NCBI RefSeq assembly: GCF_020554865.1
Contig: NZ_JAJCIC010000011.1
Location: 55,644-119,643, forward strand
Reading direction: 5' to 3'
From: Lacrimispora sp. 210928-DFI.3.58
GTDB taxonomy: Bacteria > Bacillota > Clostridia > Lachnospirales > Lachnospiraceae
Length of the DNA: 64,000 nucleotides
This document shows, one piece after another, positions 9,164 to 17,054 of this stretch. The notes beneath the pieces were generated by a model that worked only from the letters and a program-made list of their open reading frames with translations, had not been told where the DNA came from and did no database searches. Position numbers and translations under genes: made by a program. Numbering within the stretch: the stretch's first letter is position 1; each line of letters opens with the position of its first letter.

Positions 9164-9297
9164 TTATCAATTTTACCTTATTTGCACATACCTGTGCATT
9201 TTCCTCATGCCAGTGTATAGTCTCACTCACATTTCGCAGAATGACTTGCCTGGATTTCCATCTGCGCCATTCTACTGAAAGTGAATGAGACAGCACA

Positions 9298-10470
9298 CTA
9301 GGCGATATCATCCACAGCCTTCTTCAGCTGCTTCAAGGCACGCTCCAGCACAGGACGCGGGCAGGCTGCATTGAGACGCATATACCCGGACAGGCTGCGT
9401 CCAAAGGACCATCCCTCGTTCAGTCCCAGGCCGGCCTTCTCGATCATGAATTTCCGAAGCTCTTCATTCTCCATGCCCATCTGGCGGCAGTCAAGCCATA
9501 CCAGGTAGGTTGCATCGGGAACATTCGGCTTAATCTGCGGAATATTCTCACGGCAGTAGCTCTCAATGAAATCAAAGTTCCCGGAAATATATTCCAGAAG
9601 CTGCTCCAGCCATTCTTCTCCCTGACTGAATGCGGTCTCCACTGCCACAGAGCTGAATGCGTTGTTGCGGTGGATGTCCAGGTTGCACCAGAACCTGTCA
9701 AACTCTGCTTTGAGCTCCTGATTTGGGAATACCACATGGGATGCCTGGAGTCCTGCCAGGTTAAAGGTCTTTGTTGCGGAAATGCAGCTGATCACATGGG
9801 CAGCGATCTCTGGTGACAGAGTCGCTGTGGGAATGTGCTTCTTTCCGTGGAAGATCAGGTCAGAGTGGATCTCATCTGATACAATGAGCACATCATTTGC
9901 AATGCAGATCTCACACATCCTTGTAAGCTGCTCCCTTGTCCAGACAATCCCTAATGGATTGTGGGGGCTGCACAGGAAAAATATCTTTGCTTCCTTTGCC
10001 TTCTTCTCAAAATCCTCAAAATCCACTTCCCAGGAGCCGTCCTTCTCCACCATAGGACACTCAATAACCTGACGGCCCCAGCTCTCTGTCACATCGTAGA
10101 ACTCAGAGTATACCGGAGTCTGGATCAGCACCTTGTCAGAGGGCTCTGTAAAAATATTCACAATAGAAGACAAGGTAGGAACCACGCCCGGGCTGAAGCT
10201 CAGCATGCTCCTGTCAATGTCCCAGCCGTTGCGGCGCTTCTGCCAGCTACACAGAGCCTCATAGTAAGAATCAGGCCGTGAAGTATATCCCCAGATGCCT
10301 TCCTCTGCCTTCGCCTTTAAAGCATCGATGACAGGCTGCGCTGTCTTGAAATCCATGTCGGCAATCCATAGGGGGATCACATCCTGGGTGCCGAATTTCT
10401 TTTTTCTCTCGTCATATTTCGCTGAGCGGTTATGCTCGCGGTCAACGACTTCGTCGAAGTTGTACTTCAT
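9298..10470 (-). CDS. PLP-dependent C-S lyase/aminotransferase, MalY/PatB family
   Basis: Fold-type I PLP enzyme of 390 residues. The N-terminus (YNFDEVVDREHNRSAKYD) and WIADMDFKTAQPV are typical of MalY/PatB cystathionine beta-lyase-like proteins. CSPHNPLG, VSDEIHSDL and SATKTFNLAGLQ (Schiff-base Lys near residue 233) are the cofactor motifs. Family members cleave the C-S bond of cystathionine or cysteine S-conjugates to pyruvate, ammonia and a thiol, and some also transaminate. It is the first gene behind a sigma-54 promoter and is likely co-transcribed with AbgT, M24 peptidase and CoA-disulfide reductase genes. GGGAGAGGAAGGGTGAAAG precedes the ATG. Confidence 0.92.
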   Translation of the reverse strand: MKYNFDEVVDREHNRSAKYDERKKKFGTQDVIPLWIADMDFKTAQPVIDALKAKAEEGIWGYTSRPDSYYEALCSWQKRRNGWDIDRSMLSFSPGVVPTLSSIVNIFTEPSDKVLIQTPVYSEFYDVTESWGRQVIECPMVEKDGSWEVDFEDFEKKAKEAKIFFLCSPHNPLGIVWTREQLTRMCEICIANDVLIVSDEIHSDLIFHGKKHIPTATLSPEIAAHVISCISATKTFNLAGLQASHVVFPNQELKAEFDRFWCNLDIHRNNAFSSVAVETAFSQGEEWLEQLLEYISGNFDFIESYCRENIPQIKPNVPDATYLVWLDCRQMGMENEELRKFMIEKAGLGLNEGWSFGRSLSGYMRLNAACPRPVLERALKQLKKAVDDIA

Positions 10471-10540
10471 CTTTCACCCTTCCTCTCCCTGCTTTTTTTG
10501 CAGTCTGAATTGTTGCAGTTTTTTATAGCTATGAGCACTT

Positions 10541-10617
10541 AGAGCCTGTCTTTTAGGCTCTTACGTACGATGCATGAAAAATAGTTCGCGAGGTCTTTCA
10601 CGAGCGTTACTATTTTT
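10541..10617 (-). other. Two hairpins in the leader of the sigma-54 operon
   Basis: Between the -24/-12 promoter and the MalY start lies a ~155-nt leader with two inverted repeats. AGAGCCT/AGGCTCT (7 bp, 10541-10561) is the first. The second is an A/T-rich 9-bp stem, AAAAATAGT (10577-10585) with ACTATTTTT (10609-10617), carrying an interrupted GC inner part. The T-run after the second stem on the minus strand is short (TTTTTC). They may be weak attenuators, stability elements or a copy of a dispersed palindrome; function not shown. Confidence 0.5.
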
Positions 10618-10635
10618 TATACACACTATAATAAG

Positions 10636-10652
10636 AGCAAGTTTTATGCCAA
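10636..10652 (-). promoter_or_regulatory. Sigma-54 (-24/-12) promoter for the MalY-AbgT-M24-CoADR operon
   Basis: On the minus strand TTGGCATAAAACTTGCT matches the sigma-54 consensus TTGGCAC-N5-TTGCT. The -24 GG and -12 GC are separated by exactly 10 nt. The predicted start is near 10625. The adjacent upstream gene encodes a GAFTGA-bearing sigma-54 activator, which independently supports the call. Confidence 0.85.
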
Positions 10653-10705
10653 CTTTTTCTTTCACGAATTTCCTTGTCTTTTTGCAAATACATTTCCTTT
10701 TTATC

Positions 10706-10737
10706 CCAATTAAATTGGTTTTTACCAGCAATTTTGG
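10706..10737. promoter_or_regulatory. Candidate tandem upstream activator sites (CCA-N7-TGG)
   Basis: Two 13-bp sites with the same outline lie 19 bp apart: CCAATTAAATTGG (10706-10718, a perfect inverted repeat with one central base) and CCAGCAATTTTGG (10725-10737, half-conserved). They are about 80-110 bp upstream of the predicted sigma-54 start, the usual place for enhancer-binding proteins. They are presumably bound by the regulator encoded at 10747-12945. The regulator's own upstream region (12961-13000) carries related TTGGTTAA and ATGGTT half-sites, suggesting autoregulation. Confidence 0.55.
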
Positions 10738-10746
10738 TTAATATGG

Positions 10747-12945
10747 TCAAACTTTTTCTTTTTTTAACGCCTGTTCCCATACGCTGCGGCCCAGGGGAGT
10801 GATCCGGCTACCTCCCCGGCCGCGGCTCACCTTTACCATTCCCGTCTTCGACATTTCCTCTAATATATCACGGATCTCCTTTTGGGACAGTGGAAAATGC
10901 TGGCTCTTTGCTGCCTGAAGGATCGCCTCCCGTCCCACTGGTCTTTCCTCCTCCGAGGCCCTGTAAAGCTGCTCCAGCACATACCAGAACTCCGCCTTGT
11001 CGGGGAAGGAGCTTCCGACATCTTGAAGACCTCCTGCTGCCTCTGCTGCATTTCCGCCTTGATACTCTCCCCTTACCCTGAACATGCCGTCTCTCTGCTT
11101 TTGTTTTCCCCGGTCTCTCTGCATGGACTGGAGAAAGGTGGGAGGCAGATCCTCCATGCAGACCTCTTTGTGACCGGTAAAGCTGAAATAGTCCACCACA
11201 TTCTGAAGCTCCCTGATATTGCCGGGCCAGCTGTATTTCAGCAGGATGCTCCGGATCTCCCCTGACAGGCTGAAGCTTCCCCCGGATTGCCTGCGGAAAT
11301 GGTCGATCAGAAGCAGGATATCATTTTCCCGTTCCCTGAGAGGCGGGATCAGGACAGGGAGAGCATTCAGCCGGTAGTAGAGATCCCGGCGGAAGCTTCC
11401 CTCCTCCACCTTCTCCTCCAATGACTCATTCGTAGCTGCCACGATCCGCACATCGACGTTGATGATCTGATTGCCGCCTACCCGCATGATCTCCCGTTCC
11501 TGGAGCACTCTGAGAAGCTTTACCTGCATAGCCTGGCTCATGCCCTCCACCTCGTCTAAAAACAGAGTACCCTTGTGGGCAAATTCAAACAGTCCTGGCC
11601 GTCCTCCCTTTTTTGCCCCTGTGAAGGCACCCTCCTCGTAGCCGAAGAGCTCGCTTTCCAGAAGATTCTCCGGCATCGCAGCTACATTGATGGCCACAAA
11701 TGGGCCATCGCTCCTTCTGGAGGCCCTGTGTACCGCATGGGCAAACAGCTCCTTGCCGGTTCCTGTCTCCCCGATCAGGAGCACCGGTGACTCCGTTGCT
11801 GCCATCCGGCGAAGGAGCGCTTTCGTCTTCTCAATGGCCTGGGAGCTTCCCACCACATCCTCAAAGCAGTACTTTGCCCGGTAGCCCTTGTGTAACAGCT
11901 GGCTTCTCAGCTCGTTCTGGCGTTTTTCCAAGTCATTGAACCGCTGCAGGGTGGCAAAAGCGCCGATGCACTCCCCCTGATGGAGCACAGGCACCACGGA
12001 CAGGTTTACATTGGCGGAGCCAATACGGATCAGTCTGGGAGTAAGGGTTGCCTTTTCCCTGATACACGTTCCAAACGGAATATATGGGAATACGCTGTCC
12101 CCCTGGCGTCCCATCACAGACCGGCTGTCCACCCCTGTGATATCCCTGGCCTTCTGGTTGATGGCAAAGATCTCCCCTGTCTCATCTACGCCGATCATGC
12201 CCTCATCCAAAATCTCGATCAGGATATCCAGACGGCTCTCAAGGCGCCTGGAGCGGACAAACATCTGCTCAAAGCTGTAGTTAATGTTTGCCATGGTTTT
12301 TTTATAGTTCTGGAAATGCTTCCCCTCCAGCAGTCTTTCCAATCCCAAATGTATGGCAGCCTCCATAACAGTGGCAGGAGTACAGCACCTGGGGCCAATA
12401 TTAATGACCTGCTTCATTCCCGCAGGCACAAAAGCCTCCTCATCCGGAGTCACCGCAATATCGATCCCCTTCCAGACCTCCTTATTGGCAGGTCCCTGAA
12501 AGGAAAGATGAGATATGCTTCCATCCTCACCGCTGCAGCCAAGATGCAGGGAATCCGGTCCGTAAGGCTCAAACTGCAGCTGGTTCACTCCCAGCTGCTC
12601 CAGCTGTGTGACCGCCTCTCTCGCCATCTGTCTGGTAGCATTGACAAAAAGCACTCTGGTGCCCTCCGGTATTTTTTTCAGCTCGCAGATCACCTCCTTT
12701 GGATACGTTACCTGGATCTCCACCACCTGACCGTCCGCAGGGACATACTGCCAGGTCTCCTCCGCCACCTTAAACGCATCCGTTGTCACAAGATAAATGT
12801 CTGAGAGCTCTATCCTCTCCACTGACATATCCCCCGTGCTGTAAGCCTTCACCTCTGCCAGATCTCCAAAAAGCTGCTGTACCTGCTCTGCGTAAAACCA
12901 GCCGGAGCTGGGTATCAGGGTGATGATCGCTATTTTTTTCTTCAT
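10747..12945 (-). CDS. Sigma-54-dependent activator with PrpR_N sensor and C-terminal winged helix
   Basis: Enhancer-binding regulator of 732 residues. Residues ~1-180 resemble the PrpR N-terminal sensory domain. A PAS-like domain follows at ~245-345 ([26 protein letters not shown]). The AAA+ domain at ~365-600 has Walker A GETGTGKE, the sigma-54 contact loop GAFTGA and Walker [11 protein letters not shown]. There is no Fis-type helix-turn-helix at the C-terminus. Instead the last ~85 residues ([11 protein letters not shown]...[32 protein letters not shown]) look like a winged-helix domain. ATG at 12945 is chosen because GAAAGAGGTGTCT precedes it. It probably activates the promoter at 10636. 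Confidence 0.9.
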   Translation of the reverse strand: MKKKIAIITLIPSSGWFYAEQVQQLFGDLAEVKAYSTGDMSVERIELSDIYLVTTDAFKVAEETWQYVPADGQVVEIQVTYPKEVICELKKIPEGTRVLFVNATRQMAREAVTQLEQLGVNQLQFEPYGPDSLHLGCSGEDGSISHLSFQGPANKEVWKGIDIAVTPDEEAFVPAGMKQVINIGPRCCTPATVMEAAIHLGLERLLEGKHFQNYKKTMANINYSFEQMFVRSRRLESRLDILIEILDEGMIGVDETGEIFAINQKARDITGVDSRSVMGRQGDSVFPYIPFGTCIREKATLTPRLIRIGSANVNLSVVPVLHQGECIGAFATLQRFNDLEKRQNELRSQLLHKGYRAKYCFEDVVGSSQAIEKTKALLRRMAATESPVLLIGETGTGKELFAHAVHRASRRSDGPFVAINVAAMPENLLESELFGYEEGAFTGAKKGGRPGLFEFAHKGTLFLDEVEGMSQAMQVKLLRVLQEREIMRVGGNQIINVDVRIVAATNESLEEKVEEGSFRRDLYYRLNALPVLIPPLRERENDILLLIDHFRRQSGGSFSLSGEIRSILLKYSWPGNIRELQNVVDYFSFTGHKEVCMEDLPPTFLQSMQRDRGKQKQRDGMFRVRGEYQGGNAAEAAGGLQDVGSSFPDKAEFWYVLEQLYRASEEERPVGREAILQAAKSQHFPLSQKEIRDILEEMSKTGMVKVSRGRGGSRITPLGRSVWEQALKKEKV

Positions 12946-13028
12946 AGACACCTCTTTCAAAAACTTTAACCATTTTCCTTAACCAATTATTCCTTTATTC
13001 TATCAGACCGGGCGGATATCCACAAGAA

Positions 13029-13054
13029 AAAAGAGCGGCAGATGCCGCCCTTTT
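13029..13054 (-). terminator. Terminator after the MATE gene
   Basis: On the minus strand AAAAGGGCGGCA and TGCCGCTCTTTT form a compact stem with a two-base nominal loop, followed by further T. It lies 50-80 bp after the MATE stop and ahead of the sigma-54 regulator gene. Its core is shared with a second hairpin at 15509-15530. Confidence 0.75.
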
Positions 13055-13106
13055 CCTGTTGCCTGTCCTGTAAAAAAATAGTATCATTGCTTCGGAAGGT
13101 GCTCTC

Positions 13107-14435
13107 TCAGATAACCTTATGCTCCATCCACCGCCCGCTCAAAAAGCGCCGCATGAAGAAAAGGGAGCGGAAGCCCCAGTCCACGAACATTCCCATCCAT
13201 ACGCCCAGCAGTCCAAAGCCCAGATAGCCTGCCAGCAGATAGCTTAAGAGCACCCGGAATACCCACATGGAGAAGACACTGACCTCCATCGTGTACCTGG
13301 CATCTCCGCCTGCGCGAAGAATGTTGGGAAGAGTAAAGCTGGACGGCCACAGGAACAGGGACACTACGTTAAACCAGGTCAGGACCTCAAGGCACATATC
13401 AGCGGCTTCCGCGGAAAGATGGAACCAGGAAACCGCCAGACGGTTAAACACCAGCAGCGATGACAGATTGGTAAGCCATGCGCCCATAAAGGATGCCCAG
13501 AGCAGCCTCTTCGCATAATAGGCTGCCTGCTCCTTCTTCCCTGCTCCCAGGCATTGGCCTACGATTGTGATCACCGCCAGACCGATCGCATTGGCCGGAA
13601 TATTTAATATACCGCAAAAGCTGTTGCCAGCGGCATTGGCGGCGATGGCCGCTGTGCCCAGGGTGCTTGTCAAACTGGAAACAGAGAGCTTGCCGATCTG
13701 GAACATGCCGTTTTCGATCCCGTTCGGAATACCAATGGCCAGAATGCGGCGGATCATTCCCCGGTCCGGTTTTAGCAGGGCAGGGCTGTCAATGCGCAGA
13801 GGGCTTCCTTTTTTCTGGAGCAGCAGCATCACGGCCAGGCAGGCCGCGGCTCTGGATGCCAGACTGGACAGGGCCGCCCCTGCAACGCCCAGGCGGAGTC
13901 CATAGATCAGCAGAGCATTTCCTGCAATATTTGTAACATTCATTACAAAGCTGGCCATCATGCTGATCCGGCTGTTTCCCTCTACTCGAAACAGAGCTGC
14001 TCCGGCATTATAAAGCCCCATAAAGGGATAGCTTAAAGCGGAAAAGAAGAAATAGGTTCTGGCATAACCCATCACCTTACTGTCAAGAGCGCCGTAGATC
14101 AGCCCCAGAATACGATTGCGCAGGCAGATCACCAGCAGACCGACCAGACAGCTGACCACCAAAACGGAAAGTATGATCTGTGCTGCAGTCTTTTTTACGC
14201 TGCTCCAATCCCTGCGCCCCACATACTGGCTGGTCACCACGGATCCCCCCGCTGCCAGAGCAGCAAGGATCAAAAGGATCAATGTGTTAAAGGCGTCCAC
14301 CAGGCTGACGCCGGACATGGCCGCCTCCCCCAGAGGAGCGACCATCAGAGTATCCGCCAGCCCGATTGTGACTGACAGGGTCTGCTCCAGCACCAATGGG
14401 ATCAGCAGGCCGGCTAATTGCTTTCGGGTAAACAT
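13107..14435 (-). CDS. MATE-family multidrug/organic-cation efflux protein
   Basis: Polytopic membrane antiporter of about 442 residues with roughly 12 hydrophobic helices arranged as two similar halves. Typical segments include LAGLLIPLVLEQTLSVTIGLADTLM at the N-terminus and AIGIPNGIENGMFQIGKL opening the second half. It exports drugs or metabolites using Na+ or H+ gradients; the substrate is not predictable. The frame can be extended to 14513, but ATG at 14435 follows a GGAGG (13-nt spacing, somewhat long) and gives the usual family N-terminus. It is divergent from an AraC-type regulator 233 bp away, which is a candidate for its control. Confidence 0.9.
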   Translation of the reverse strand: MFTRKQLAGLLIPLVLEQTLSVTIGLADTLMVAPLGEAAMSGVSLVDAFNTLILLILAALAAGGSVVTSQYVGRRDWSSVKKTAAQIILSVLVVSCLVGLLVICLRNRILGLIYGALDSKVMGYARTYFFFSALSYPFMGLYNAGAALFRVEGNSRISMMASFVMNVTNIAGNALLIYGLRLGVAGAALSSLASRAAACLAVMLLLQKKGSPLRIDSPALLKPDRGMIRRILAIGIPNGIENGMFQIGKLSVSSLTSTLGTAAIAANAAGNSFCGILNIPANAIGLAVITIVGQCLGAGKKEQAAYYAKRLLWASFMGAWLTNLSSLLVFNRLAVSWFHLSAEAADMCLEVLTWFNVVSLFLWPSSFTLPNILRAGGDARYTMEVSVFSMWVFRVLLSYLLAGYLGFGLLGVWMGMFVDWGFRSLFFMRRFLSGRWMEHKVI

Positions 14436-14668
14436 GTTAAGTACCGCGCCTCCTATAAAGATTTTTATAAAATGCTGACCGGCAGCCGCCGGAAAACGCA
14501 TCGTTTCAGGCATATCAAAGGGGCGCCTGCCTCCATGCCGGGGCGAAGGTACTCCTGCCGGATACGTGCAGGCTTATCATAGCAAATGTCACACAAAAAA
14601 AGTTGCCATTTCGTACAGAAGTATTGCCGAAGCGGACGAATGACCACGCAGAAAAAGGAGGGATCTAT

Positions 14669-15532
14669 ATGGAATACGGCCTGCGGGCAGAGGAAAAAAC
14701 AGATGGGGAACGCATTGTAACAAACTGGCACGTCCACGGAGAGCTGGAGCTTCTCCTTGTGCTGACAAGCGGCGTTCCCTGCCGTATTGACGGAAAAGAG
14801 TACATCCTGGAGAAGAACAGCCTGGTGCTCTTTAACAACTTTGAACGCCATGGCATCGGAATACGCGGCCGGAGCTATCACCGGCTTTTGGTCATGTTTC
14901 GTCCGGCCTTCTTATCAGGCCTGGGAAGAACAGAAATCGATCTTTTGGAGTGCTTTTTCAGGAGGCCAGACTCTGAAGCCGGAATCATCCCTCTGACAGA
15001 TGAACAGACGTTGTCTGTCCGCCAAAAGCTGGAGGAGCTGGCAAGGCTCCAGGCGGGAGAAGACGCGGTCCCCCAGCTCTCTTACGTTCTTCCCCCGGCA
15101 GAACAGCAGCTCTATCTGCGTTTTTCCCTGGCAAGGCTTCTGTTGGAGGTCAACAGCCTCTTCCGCTCCCGGTTTGGACAGGAAGCCGGCAGAGGGGAGG
15201 CCTACACCCTGATTTCCTGCATCATCCAATACATCCACGAGCATCTGGAAGAGACGGCTGCCCTGTCCCTGGAAGCGATGGCCAGACACTTTGCCTTGTC
15301 CAGAACCAGTCTGTGCAGCTCCTTTTGCAGCGTTACGGGAACTTCCCTGCATCAGTACGTCATTGACTGCCGCATCTGGCGTGCCCAGGAGCTTCTCCTG
15401 ACAGGGCATTCCGCAAAGGAGACGGCTGCCCTGACCGGATACCCGGATGCTGCCCATTTTTCCCGCGCCTTCCGCCAAAGGATCGGTCTGTCCCCCATGG
15501 AATTTGTAAAGGGCGGCATCTGCCGCCCTTAG
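14669..15532 (+). CDS. AraC-family regulator with N-terminal cupin sensor
   Basis: DNA-binding regulator of 287 residues. The N-terminal ~120 residues form a cupin-type ligand pocket (WHVHGELELLLVLTSG...YILEKNSLVLFNNFERHGI), and the C-terminal ~100 residues carry the two helix-turn-helix units (LSLEAMARHFALSRTSLCSSFCSVTGTSLHQYVIDCRI and AALTGYPDAAHFSRAFRQRIGLSPMEF). ATG at 14669 has AAGGAGGGATCTAT before it and is preferred to the in-frame ATG at 14603. Divergent from the MATE gene, it probably responds to a small ligand and controls that gene. The last codons and the stop are embedded in a GC-rich hairpin. Confidence 0.9.
   Translation: MEYGLRAEEKTDGERIVTNWHVHGELELLLVLTSGVPCRIDGKEYILEKNSLVLFNNFERHGIGIRGRSYHRLLVMFRPAFLSGLGRTEIDLLECFFRRPDSEAGIIPLTDEQTLSVRQKLEELARLQAGEDAVPQLSYVLPPAEQQLYLRFSLARLLLEVNSLFRSRFGQEAGRGEAYTLISCIIQYIHEHLEETAALSLEAMARHFALSRTSLCSSFCSVTGTSLHQYVIDCRIWRAQELLLTGHSAKETAALTGYPDAAHFSRAFRQRIGLSPMEFVKGGICRP
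15509..15530. terminator. Hairpin at the AraC stop, between converging genes
   Basis: AAGGGCGGCA-TC-TGCCGCCCTT is a perfect 10-bp inverted repeat that encodes the last residues and stop of the AraC gene. It lies a few bases before the end of the converging MoxR gene. There is no T-run beyond TT, so termination strength is uncertain. The core matches the hairpin at 13029-13054. Confidence 0.5.
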
Positions 15533-15536
15533 ACCA

Positions 15537-17054
15537 TCACTTTATCTTCTCCAATATCCCCTTTTCCTGCTCATCAAACAGCAGGGCCTTGTTGTACTGG
15601 TAATACCGCCCGCATTCATAGCTGTTTAAGAATTCCACCGCGGCCTCGCCCGTGTTCAGCTCTGTGATGAAGATCACCATCTCCTGGGCGTTTCCGAAAG
15701 CGGCTTCCATGAAGTCAAAGGCATGCTCCAGCTTTTCGCCGCAGGCATCCTTAACGTCCTCATAGGCATCGCTCTCCTCCATGAATCTGCCCCGTACCCA
15801 CTGCCAGGCCTCCTCTGAAGCCTTCTCAGGGAGCGTGCGCAGCTTTTGGGACCAGGCTTCTATTGTTGAAATGGTCTGGCGGTACAGGCGGTTTTCAGGG
15901 CGCGACAGAAGGCCGCTTTTTTCCTTCTGCTTGCGCATATCCTCCAATTCCTGGGATATGAGCTCCAATAGGGCAGCGGGAGATCTGCCGCTGTCTCCGG
16001 TCTCGATGTTTCCCAGAAGAAGCTGCCGGTAATGCTTTAACTGCTCCATAAGAAGCTCCATTTTGCGGTTTTTATCCTGAAGCTCCTTAAAGCCTTCCGT
16101 CAGCTTTGAGAGCAGGAGCCCGGTAACGCTCAAACGCTCGTCAAAGGCCGCCCTTGCCAGGCGGTCGCAGAGCTCTTCCTTGATCACTCCGGAAAGGATC
16201 TCCTCCACCTGGTATTCATTCTGATATTTGTAATACAGCTCCAGATAATTTGCAAAGTTCTTTGCGATCTTCGGATACTGGATATATTGGCCTACCACAT
16301 CCCTGTCAGCCTTCTTTCCCAGCTGCTCGTAGACCTGGATAAGCTGGGATAGGTCCTCCCAGCCTCTGGGGGTGGCAAAGCACTTTCCGTCCACTGTTGT
16401 CTCTATCCGGCAGAAATACTCCGGCCGTATCCCCAGATAGGACAAGATGGCGGGATGGATATTCTGGACATAGGCATACTCCTTCCAGACGCCAAGATCC
16501 GGCTCCACATCGATCCTCTTGATGCGGTCCAGGGTGACAACGTCGAACTCCCTGACAGACTTGTTATACTCCGGCGGATTACCGGCAGCCACGATCAGCC
16601 AGCCCTCCGGTATCTTATGGGTTCCGAAGGTCTTGCACTGGAGGAACTGGAGCATGGTGGGAGCCAATGTCTCTGACACGCAGTTCACCTCATCGATGAA
16701 CAGGATCCCCTCCTTCAGGCCTGTCTCCTCGATCCGGTTGTAGACAGAGGCCACAATTTCACTCATGGTGTATTCCGTCACCGTATACTCACGGCCTGCA
16801 TACTCCCGCTTCTCGATCAGCGGAAGGCCCACCGCGCTCTGGCGGGTATGGTGGGTGATCGTATAGGAGACCAGGCCGATCCGGCACTCCCTGGAGATCT
16901 GCTCCATGATCTGGGTCTTGCCCACACCAGGCGGGCCTATGAGCAGGACCGGGCGCTGGCGGATAGATGGAATCACATATTCCCCCAGGCTGTCCTTCAA
17001 AAGATAGGCTTCTATGGTGTCCTTTATTTCTTCCTTTGCTCGCTTGATATTCAT
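15537..17054 (-). CDS. MoxR-type AAA+ ATPase
   Basis: AAA+ ATPase of 505 residues. Walker A is GPPGVGKTQ near residue 40 and Walker B is GILFIDEVN near residue 115. Sensor 1 lies in VAAGNPPEYNKSVREFDVVTLDRIKRIDV. The MoxR family usually works with VWA proteins as a metal-insertion or maturation chaperone pair. The C-terminal ~200 residues are helical and charged with no recognised domain. Start and stop are shared with neighbours: the ATG overlaps the stop of the VWA gene by 4 bp (ATGA). Third in a coupled operon after DUF3783 and VWA genes. The target is unknown. Confidence 0.9.
   Translation of the reverse strand: MNIKRAKEEIKDTIEAYLLKDSLGEYVIPSIRQRPVLLIGPPGVGKTQIMEQISRECRIGLVSYTITHHTRQSAVGLPLIEKREYAGREYTVTEYTMSEIVASVYNRIEETGLKEGILFIDEVNCVSETLAPTMLQFLQCKTFGTHKIPEGWLIVAAGNPPEYNKSVREFDVVTLDRIKRIDVEPDLGVWKEYAYVQNIHPAILSYLGIRPEYFCRIETTVDGKCFATPRGWEDLSQLIQVYEQLGKKADRDVVGQYIQYPKIAKNFANYLELYYKYQNEYQVEEILSGVIKEELCDRLARAAFDERLSVTGLLLSKLTEGFKELQDKNRKMELLMEQLKHYRQLLLGNIETGDSGRSPAALLELISQELEDMRKQKEKSGLLSRPENRLYRQTISTIEAWSQKLRTLPEKASEEAWQWVRGRFMEESDAYEDVKDACGEKLEHAFDFMEAAFGNAQEMVIFITELNTGEAAVEFLNSYECGRYYQYNKALLFDEQEKGILEKIK

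Noticed and set aside
9125-9297. Second sigma-54 promoter in front of the AbgT gene
   Set aside because: A GGCATGAGGAAAATGC sequence is present but the GG-to-GC spacing is 12 instead of 10.
11980-12804. Plus-strand frame opposite the PrpR-type activator
   Set aside because: No recognisable domain and low-complexity composition; the opposite frame carries GAFTGA and Walker motifs.
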